From Anaerolineales bacterium (GTDB lineage Bacteria > Chloroflexota > Anaerolineae > Anaerolineales > UBA6663), in NCBI GenBank assembly GCA_020850595.1, contig JADZEK010000133.1, positions 1 through 64,000 of the forward strand: 64,000 nt of DNA. Reading direction: 5' to 3'. How positions within the stretch are numbered: the first letter of the stretch is position 1; each line of letters opens with the position of its first letter. The notes beneath the pieces are model-generated. The model was not told where the DNA came from and did not search any database. It worked only from the letters and a program-made list of their open reading frames with translations. Both the position numbers and the translations under genes were made by a program. Positions 58,114-64,000 of the stretch are shown piece by piece.

Positions 58114-60756
58114 ATGCCGGAACTCAAGGGGTACCAACGCGACGCGCTAGACGCGCTGCGCGAGTATTTTCAGGAGTGCACGCGCACGAATAACCCCGGC
58201 ACGGCGTTCTATACCATCACCGATAAACGGCTGGGACAGGGGCTGGCTTACCGGCCGGTGGAGGGGCTGCGCGGCCTGCCGTATGTGTGCGTGCGCATCC
58301 CCACGGGCGGCGGCAAGACGGTGGTGGCGTGCCACGCGGTGGGGCTGGCGACGCAAGAACTGCTGCACGCCCTGCGGTCGGTGGTGGTGTGGCTGGCGCC
58401 GTCAAACACGATTGTGCGGCAAACGCTGGTGGCGCTGCGCGACCGGCGGCACTTCTACCGGCAGGCGCTGGAAGCGGCGTTGGGGCCGATCACGGTCTTG
58501 GAGGTGGGCGAGGCGCTGGAGGCGCCGAAAGCCACGCTGGACACCGAGACGGTGATTATCGTGGCGACGCTGCAAGCCTTTCGGGTGGAAGAAACGCTGG
58601 GGCGCAAGGTGTACGAGCAAAACGGGGCGCTGATGCACCACTTTGAAGGCTGGCCGGATAACCTGCTGCGCCCGCTGCGGGACGCCGCCACGGGGCAAGT
58701 AACGTACTCGCTGGCAAACGTGCTGCGGTTGCGGTCGCCGATTGTGATTGTGGATGAGGCGCACAACGCGCGCACGCCGCTGTCGTTCGAGACGCTGACG
58801 CGGCTAAACCCGGCGTGCATCTTGGAGTTCACGGCCACGCCGGACACGCAGCGCAGCCCAAGCAACGTGTTGTACACAGTGTCGGCGGCGGAGTTGAAGG
58901 CCGAGCACATGATTAAGCTGCCGGTGCAGTTTCACCGGCGGGAGAACTGGCAAGACCTGCTGGCGGACGCGATGCACGCCTACGAGGAGTTGGACGCGGA
59001 AGCGCGGCTGGAGCAACAGGCGACGGGGGAATATATTCGGCCGATCATGCTCATTCAGGCCCAACCGCGGCGGGGGGCAGCGCCGGTAACAGTAGAAGTG
59101 GTGCGGCAGGAGTTGATCGAAAACCATCGTATCCGCGCCGAGGAGATCAAGGAGGCCACTGGGGAGAACAACGAGCTGTACGACATCCCCGACCTGAAAG
59201 ACCCGAAGTGCCCGGTGCGCTACATCATCACGGTGCAGGCCTTGCGCGAGGGGTGGGACTGCCCGTTCGCCTATGTGCTGTGCAGCGTGGCGGAATTGCG
59301 CGCCTCGACGGCGGTGGAGCAGATCTTGGGGCGAGTGCTGCGGATGCCGAACGCGACGAAGAAGCAGCGGCCGGCGCTAAACCGGGCGTATGCTTTCGCG
59401 ACCTCGGCCAGTTTCAAGGAAACGGCGGAGGCGCTGGCCGACGCGCTGATTGAAAACGGGTTCAACCGCCAGGAAGCGGCAGACTTGATCGCGGCGACGC
59501 CGGAAGTGGAACGGCCCCCGATGTTGGACACCTTGAAACCAACGGCGCGGGCAACTTTTGGCGCGGCGTTGGATGTGACGGCGCTACCGCCCGAAACAGC
59601 GGCCAAGCTGACCATAGAAGCGGCCAGCGGGCAGGTAGTCTTCGCGGGCGCAATGACGGCCCGCGACCACGAAGCCATTGCGCAACAACTCAGCGATCCG
59701 CGCGACCAGGCCGCATTGGACGATTTGCGCCGGGAGACGCAAGGATTCTCGATCTTCCAACCCACCACGGGGCTGACCAACCGACCACTTAGCCCAGCCG
59801 AGCGCGGCGAAACGCTGGCGGTGCCGGTGCTGGCATACCGGCAAGGCGAATTACTCGAACCATTTGAGCAATCGCATTTCACAGAGGTGGACTGGAACCT
59901 GGCGAATGCCGACGCGGCATTGACCGAGGCCGAATTTGCCTCCACCGAGAGCGGCGCACAAACCGCCGAGATTGACGTGACCGAGAGCGGCAAGGTCAAA
60001 GTCGAAGTGGTTGCGCTGCAAGAGCTGCGCGAGCGACAGATGACGCTGGACCTGGGACGCTGGGACACCGGCCAGTTGATCTTGTGGCTAGAGCGGCACA
60101 TCGCGCATATTGACCTGGACTCAAGTGAGGTAGGCCGCTTTCTGGAGCGGATGCTGCGGGCGCTGATGATGGAGCGCGGCCTGAGCCTGGACTATCTGGT
60201 ACACCACAAACTGAGACTACGGCAGGCAGCCGAGCAGAAGATCAATGGGTATCGGCAGACCGTGTATCGGACGGAGTACAACCAAATCCGGCTATTGAAG
60301 GATGAACAACCGCTGCTAGAGGTGTCCCCGGAGTTGGTGTTTACGTTCGACCCGCAAGCGTATGGGTGGACCACGCTCTACCAGGGCAGCTATCAGTTTC
60401 AGAAACACTACTACCCCCAGGTGGGCAATTTGCGCGGCACGGGCGAGGAATACGAATGCGCGCTGCGGCTGGACCAGACGCCGGAGGTGGCCTATTGGGT
60501 GCGAAACGTGGAACGCAAAAACTCGTTCTGGCTGCAAACCAGCACGGATAAGTTCTACCCAGATTTCGTATGCCAACTGACGGACGGGCGGTATCTGGTG
60601 GTGGAATACAAGGGTGAGGACAGGGCGGATAACAAAGACAGCACGGAAAAAGAGACGCTCGGGTTGTATTGGGCGGCCCGGAGCAAGGGGCGCTGCGTGT
60701 TCGTGATGGTCAAGGACCAGGATTGGGGCGCGATTCGGCAGGCGATAGCGGTCTGA
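58114..60756 (+). CDS. Type III restriction-modification, Res subunit
   Basis: 880 residues. Superfamily 2 helicase: Walker A RIPTGGGKTVVACH (residues 62-75), DEAH in IVDEAHNARTPLS (about 210-222), motif III FTATPD, motif VI-like VEQILGRVLRMP. C-terminal nuclease FYPDFVCQLTDGRYLVVEYKGED carries the PD-(D/E)xK signature (PDF ... EYK). With Mod it cleaves DNA at two head-to-head sites. All motifs are intact. A strong hairpin terminator follows. Confidence 0.96.
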   Translation: MPELKGYQRDALDALREYFQECTRTNNPGTAFYTITDKRLGQGLAYRPVEGLRGLPYVCVRIPTGGGKTVVACHAVGLATQELLHALRSVVVWLAPSNTIVRQTLVALRDRRHFYRQALEAALGPITVLEVGEALEAPKATLDTETVIIVATLQAFRVEETLGRKVYEQNGALMHHFEGWPDNLLRPLRDAATGQVTYSLANVLRLRSPIVIVDEAHNARTPLSFETLTRLNPACILEFTATPDTQRSPSNVLYTVSAAELKAEHMIKLPVQFHRRENWQDLLADAMHAYEELDAEARLEQQATGEYIRPIMLIQAQPRRGAAPVTVEVVRQELIENHRIRAEEIKEATGENNELYDIPDLKDPKCPVRYIITVQALREGWDCPFAYVLCSVAELRASTAVEQILGRVLRMPNATKKQRPALNRAYAFATSASFKETAEALADALIENGFNRQEAADLIAATPEVERPPMLDTLKPTARATFGAALDVTALPPETAAKLTIEAASGQVVFAGAMTARDHEAIAQQLSDPRDQAALDDLRRETQGFSIFQPTTGLTNRPLSPAERGETLAVPVLAYRQGELLEPFEQSHFTEVDWNLANADAALTEAEFASTESGAQTAEIDVTESGKVKVEVVALQELRERQMTLDLGRWDTGQLILWLERHIAHIDLDSSEVGRFLERMLRALMMERGLSLDYLVHHKLRLRQAAEQKINGYRQTVYRTEYNQIRLLKDEQPLLEVSPELVFTFDPQAYGWTTLYQGSYQFQKHYYPQVGNLRGTGEEYECALRLDQTPEVAYWVRNVERKNSFWLQTSTDKFYPDFVCQLTDGRYLVVEYKGEDRADNKDSTEKETLGLYWAARSKGRCVFVMVKDQDWGAIRQAIAV

Positions 60757-60789
60757 GCTTTCAACGTTGGCCGCGTTGCTGTCCAAATC

Positions 60790-60829
60790 AAACCGGCCGG
60801 GCGCGCGCACGAGGCGGCCCGGCCGGTTT
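60790..60829 (+). terminator. Terminator after the type III RM operon
   Basis: 13-bp stem AAACCGGCCGGGC / GCCCGGCCGGTTT with a 14-nt loop, followed by ccattct; marks the end of the mod-res operon. Confidence 0.75.
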
Positions 60830-60939
60830 CCATTCTCTGGCTGGTGAGCCCCCACCACGCGCCCGCGTCGCCGCTGGGGCAGGGCGCGGCCGGGGTCTCG
60901 CTCGCCCCCTGACTCCGGCGAGTGCTTTATACTAGGCGC

Positions 60940-62241
60940 ATGCCTCGCTGGCCCGTTCGCCTGATCTGCCTGCTCGCGCTGGTCGCCGCCGCGTGTGGCT
61001 CTGGGCCGACCGCTACGGCGCCCGCCGTCACGGTCACCAGCGCCGCCGGCACCCCGGCGGTCACCACGCCCGCCCAGACGGCCGCGCCCGGCACCGCCGA
61101 GCCAACCAGCAGCGCGCCGGGGCGGCTGCGCCTGTGGCTGCCGCCCGAGCTGACGCCGGACGTGAACACCCCCGGCGGGCGCGTGCTGGCCGCGCAGTTC
61201 CAGGCTTTCGAGCAGGCGCACCCCGGCAGCGTGGTCGAGATTCGCACCAAGGCGGCCACCGGCGTAGGCGGCCTGCTCAATGCGCTGGTCACCGCCGCCA
61301 ACGTGGCCCCCAGCATCTTGCCCGACATCGTGGCGCTGCGGCGCGATGACCTGGCCCTGGCCGCGGAGGCCGGGCTGGTCGAGCCGCTGGAGGGTTTTGT
61401 GCCCGCCGCGACCCTGGCCGATCTGTACCCCTTCGCGCAGGGGCTGGGGCGGGTGAACGGCGTTTGGGTGGGCCTGCCGTTCGCGGCGGATGCGCGCGTG
61501 CTGGCGTATGCCACCACCTTCTACCCCACGCCGCCCACGCTCTGGAGCGACGTGGATGTGGGCGTGTATGTGCTCCCCGGCGGTGAGCCGACCGCGCTGA
61601 CGCTGCTCAGCGGCTACCTGGCGCGCGGCGGCACGCTGGCCGATGACGCCGGCGCGCCGCACCTGGATACCAGCGTCTTGGCCGCTACGCTCCAGGAGTA
61701 TCAGGGGCTGGAAAGCATCGGCCGCCTGCCGCTCACCACGCTCGACTATGTGGACGCGGCCGGCACCTGGCAGGCGCTGCGCCAGCGGCAGGCCGCGCTG
61801 GTGGCGACCTCGGCGCAGCAGTTCCTCGGCGAGCAAGGCGCCTCCGGCGGCGTGGCGATGACGCTGCTGCCCACCGCGGGCCAGCCCAGCCTGGCGCTGG
61901 CCGATGGCTGGAGTTGGGCGCTGGTGAACCTCGGATCTGACCAACACACGCTGGCGGCCGAGCTGCTCAACGACTTGCTGGCCCCCGCCCAGCACGCCGT
62001 GTGGACCGAGGCGGCCGGGGTGCTGCCCACGCGCGCGGCCACGCTGGCCGCCTGGAAAAACGCGCACCTGGCTGAGCAGGCCGGCGTGGTGCTGGCTCGG
62101 GCGCAGCTTCAGCCCGCCGGCGCGGTGCTGGGCGTCGTCGGCCCCGCGCTGCGCCAGGCGCTGGCCGAGGTGGTCAGCGGGCGGGCCACGCCGTTCGCGG
62201 CCGCTACCGTGGCGGCCGAAGCGGTGGCGGGCGGAGGCTAA
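60940..62241 (+). CDS. Extracellular solute-binding lipoprotein, ABC transporter type
   Basis: 433 residues from ATG 60940. TATACT at 60928-60933 ends 6 nt before it (leaderless). Lipobox ICLLALVAAAC then a long Ala/Thr/Pro linker. Body is of the family 1 solute-binding fold (QFQAFEQAHPGSVVEIRTKA, LPDIVALRRDDLALAAEAGLVEPL, GVWVGLPFAADARVLAYA). No permease or ATPase genes in the window, so it may act with a remote transporter or as sensor. Substrate (sugar likely) unknown. Confidence 0.85.
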   Translation: MPRWPVRLICLLALVAAACGSGPTATAPAVTVTSAAGTPAVTTPAQTAAPGTAEPTSSAPGRLRLWLPPELTPDVNTPGGRVLAAQFQAFEQAHPGSVVEIRTKAATGVGGLLNALVTAANVAPSILPDIVALRRDDLALAAEAGLVEPLEGFVPAATLADLYPFAQGLGRVNGVWVGLPFAADARVLAYATTFYPTPPTLWSDVDVGVYVLPGGEPTALTLLSGYLARGGTLADDAGAPHLDTSVLAATLQEYQGLESIGRLPLTTLDYVDAAGTWQALRQRQAALVATSAQQFLGEQGASGGVAMTLLPTAGQPSLALADGWSWALVNLGSDQHTLAAELLNDLLAPAQHAVWTEAAGVLPTRAATLAAWKNAHLAEQAGVVLARAQLQPAGAVLGVVGPALRQALAEVVSGRATPFAAATVAAEAVAGGG

Positions 62242-62247
62242 GACGGC

Positions 62248-63573
62248 ATGACCGGCTGGGGGCCGAAGTTTGACCAGCATCGCGCGCACCTCAGCGCCAT
62301 CCGCGCGGCGGCGCTGGCCGCGGTAGACCCGGCCGCGGCCGTGCGCGCGCATCTCGCGCCCGCCGATTGGGAGGGCGCGGCCAACGTCTACCTGGTGGGC
62401 GCGGGCAAGGCGGGCGTGCCCATGGCGCTGGCGGCGGCCGCGCTGCTGGGGCCGCGCCTGACGGCGGGCGTGGTGGTCGCGCCCCGCGCGCCGGGGCCGG
62501 ACATCGCCGTGCCGCCCACGCTCAGCTTTGTGGAGGGCGGCCACCCACAACCCACCACCGGCAGCCTGGCCGGCGGGCGGGCCGTGGCGGCGCTGCTCAC
62601 GCGCGCCGCGCCGGGCGACCTGGTGGTGGTCGTCATCAGCGGCGGCGGGTCGGCCCTGCTGGAACTGCCGCGCCCCGGCGTGTCGCTCGACGATCTGCGC
62701 CAGACCAACCGCGCGCTACTGCGCTCCGGCGCGGCCATCCACGAGATCAATCTGATCCGCGCGCAGCTCTCGCAGCTCAAGGGCGGGGGGCTGGCGCGGC
62801 TGGCGCACCCGGCGCGCACGCTGGCGCTGATCCTCTCGGATGTGGTCGGCAACCCGCTCGCCAGCATCGCCAGCGGCCCGACCGTGGTGGACGCGCCGCC
62901 CGAAGCGACCGCAGCGCTGGCGGTGGTGGAGCGCTACGGGCTGCGCGACCAACTGCCCGCGGGCGCGCTCTACTACCTCACCCACGGCACCGGCCCGCTG
63001 CCCGGCGAAGCGCCGCGGGTGGAGAACCGCCTGGTCGGCTCCAACCGCCAGGCGGGGGAGGCGGCGGCCGCCGCCGCGCGCGAGTTGGGCTTCGCGGCCG
63101 AGTGGCTGGGCGATGACTGGCAGGGCGAGGCGCGCGACCTGGGCCGGCGCCTGGCCGAGCTGGCCTGCCGCGCGCCGGGGCCTAGCCCGCTGCGGCGGCG
63201 CGCCGCGCCGCTCGCGGCGGATCAGCGGCCGCGCTGCCTGGTGGCGGGCGGTGAGAGCACCGTGACGGTGCGCGGCGCGGGCCGGGGCGGGCGCAACCAG
63301 GAGGCGGCGCTCGGCGCGGCGCGGGTAATTGACAGCCTGCCGAACATCGCCATCGCCGCCATCGCCACCGACGGCGTGGACGGCCCGACCGACGCGGCCG
63401 GCGCGCTGGTGACGGGCGACACGCTGCGCCGCGCCCGCGCCCTCGGCCTGGACGTGGCGCGCGCCCTGGCCGAGAACGACAGCTACCCGTGCCTGGAGGC
63501 GCTCGGCGCGCTGCTGTTCACCGGCCCCACCGGCACCAACGTGGGCGATTTGCTGGTCGGGCTGGTGTATTAG
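62248..63573 (+). CDS. Glycerate 2-kinase (DUF4147/MOFRL)
   Basis: 441 residues. GAGKAGVPMALAAAALLG near residue 50, GGGSALLELPRPGVSLDDL, LRSGAAIHEINLIRAQLSQLKGGGLARL, LILSDVVGNPLASIASGPT and the C-terminal MOFRL part (CLVAGGESTVTVRG, GRNQEAALGAA, IATDGVDGPTDAAGALV) are all typical. It phosphorylates D-glycerate at C2. 6 nt after the solute-binding gene. The dehydrogenase fragment at the left edge could belong to related hydroxyacid metabolism, but they are 62 kb apart. Confidence 0.94.
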   Translation: MTGWGPKFDQHRAHLSAIRAAALAAVDPAAAVRAHLAPADWEGAANVYLVGAGKAGVPMALAAAALLGPRLTAGVVVAPRAPGPDIAVPPTLSFVEGGHPQPTTGSLAGGRAVAALLTRAAPGDLVVVVISGGGSALLELPRPGVSLDDLRQTNRALLRSGAAIHEINLIRAQLSQLKGGGLARLAHPARTLALILSDVVGNPLASIASGPTVVDAPPEATAALAVVERYGLRDQLPAGALYYLTHGTGPLPGEAPRVENRLVGSNRQAGEAAAAAARELGFAAEWLGDDWQGEARDLGRRLAELACRAPGPSPLRRRAAPLAADQRPRCLVAGGESTVTVRGAGRGGRNQEAALGAARVIDSLPNIAIAAIATDGVDGPTDAAGALVTGDTLRRARALGLDVARALAENDSYPCLEALGALLFTGPTGTNVGDLLVGLVY

Positions 63574-63581
63574 GAACCAGG

Positions 63582-63632
63582 GGATTTTTGCCACGAATTA
63601 CCACGAATTTAGGGCGAATGGGCACGAATGGG
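63582..63632. repeat. Dispersed 'ggatttttgccacgaat' repeat, copy D
   Basis: Best match to copy B at 11655-11704: gggatttttgccacgaat, ccacgaat, cgaatgggcacgaatggg. It sits 9 nt after the glycerate kinase stop. Confidence 0.7.
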
Positions 63633-63673
63633 GGCGGCGGGCAGGTGACCGGCGGACGTAAGAGCCTCTCAGT

Positions 63674-63679
63674 TATAAT
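63674..63679 (+). promoter_or_regulatory. -10 box of the phosphohexomutase gene
   Basis: TATAAT in tctcagttataatcgcc; the predicted leader is about 50 nt. No clear -35. Confidence 0.5.
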
Positions 63680-63736
63680 CGCCGGGCAGAGCGCGTTGCG
63701 CGTTTATCAATTCATAGGCTTGTCACGACATAAGCG

Positions 63737-64000
63737 ATGACCATTCACTTTGGCACCGACGGCTGGCGCGCCGTCATGGCGGATACGTTCACGTTCAACA
63801 ACCTGCGGCTGGTGGCCCAGGCCGTCGCCGATGCCGTTTCGGCCGGCGATTGGGGCGGCGGCCCCGGCGTCGTGGACGGCGGCTTCGATCCGCGCCTGGT
63901 GGTCGTCGGCTTCGACACGCGCTTCCTCTCCGACCGCTTCGCGGCCGAGGTGGCGCGGGTGCTGGCCGCCAACGGCCTGCGCGTGCGGCTCACCCACAGC
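63737..64000 (+). CDS. Phosphoglucomutase/phosphomannomutase, N-terminal part
   Basis: The first 88 codons of an alpha-D-phosphohexomutase; it runs off the right edge. MTIHFGTDGWRAVMADTFTFNNLRLVAQAV is the family N-terminus, followed by VVVGFDTRFLSDRFAAEVARVLAANG. The active-site Ser (TASHNP) lies beyond the window, so the sugar specificity cannot be judged. Confidence 0.93.
   Translation, partial: MTIHFGTDGWRAVMADTFTFNNLRLVAQAVADAVSAGDWGGGPGVVDGGFDPRLVVVGFDTRFLSDRFAAEVARVLAANGLRVRLTHS

Noticed and set aside
60316..62550. 744-residue open frame on the minus strand
   Set aside because: Runs antisense across the Res, solute-binding and glycerate kinase genes; typical high-GC shadow.
1..64000. 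tRNA or rRNA genes
   Set aside because: I looked for TPsiC-like ggttcga-type segments with paired stems and found none convincing; gtccggttcgccggac at 50448 is a UUCG hairpin, not a tRNA arm.

Overview
The window is about 70 % GC and densely coded, with many Ala/Pro/Thr-rich proteins and lipoproteins that carry TPTPTA-type linkers after the lipid-attachment cysteine. Paired NfeD-SPFH genes, a TAP-like hydrolase, a LexA with a GAAC-N4-GTTC type operator and AniA-like copper nitrite reductase fit a chromosome of a Chloroflexota bacterium (Anaerolineae/Caldilineae-like). This assignment is inference from gene content and style; no rRNA, tRNA or CRISPR array is seen in the window.

Layout. 0-7.4 kb: housekeeping genes (end of a 2-hydroxyacid dehydrogenase, a serine hydrolase, purE-purK-rRNA methyltransferase, a response regulator, a Tat-exported protein, folD). 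7.4-13.2 kb: a repeat-rich spacer, nirK, an M20 dipeptidase, surE, lexA with a clear SOS operator and a CopD-like membrane protein. 13.4-15.1 kb: nfeD-slipin pair. 15.1-20.5 kb: accessory island of toxin-antitoxin genes and relics: an intact brnTA, two DUF433 antitoxins, a PIN-like toxin broken by a nonsense codon, a collapsed brnTA relic, an orphan brnA, and three short copies that look like the 3' end of an SPFH gene. A membrane glycosyltransferase-like gene of lower GC lies in the middle. 20.6-25.9 kb: exported lipoproteins, a BNR-repeat protein with an in-frame TAG, and a second NfeD-flotillin pair. 26-43 kb: RRM protein, membrane hydrolase, GNAT, rplI, rodZ-like, rimO, murJ, two tandem membrane-anchored beta-propeller-like paralogues, glpK, and a methyltransferase-SET pair. 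44-56 kb: membrane and exported proteins, a GH99-like protein with LysM, a methyltransferase with regulatory domain, and a minus-strand run xseA-xseB-DUF212-FHA followed by an AAA/winged-helix protein and a receiver-histidine kinase. 56-61 kb: a 39-bp minisatellite and a complete type III restriction-modification system. 61-64 kb: a solute-binding lipoprotein, glycerate 2-kinase and the start of a phosphohexomutase.

The most interesting unexplained signals are in the non-coding DNA. Two copies of a compact structured element (33.17-33.24 and 47.09-47.16 kb) have a covarying small hairpin, the same TCTCCTCCTT anti-Shine-Dalgarno stretch and the same strong GC hairpin; they look like a small-RNA family. 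A third, unrelated small-RNA candidate with its own promoter, a UUCG hairpin and a poly-T terminator with a C7 loop lies at 50.44-50.50 kb. At least nine genes have a -10 box 6-9 nt before the start codon and so probably give leaderless mRNAs. The TA island shows repeated insertion and decay next to SPFH 3'-end duplicates.
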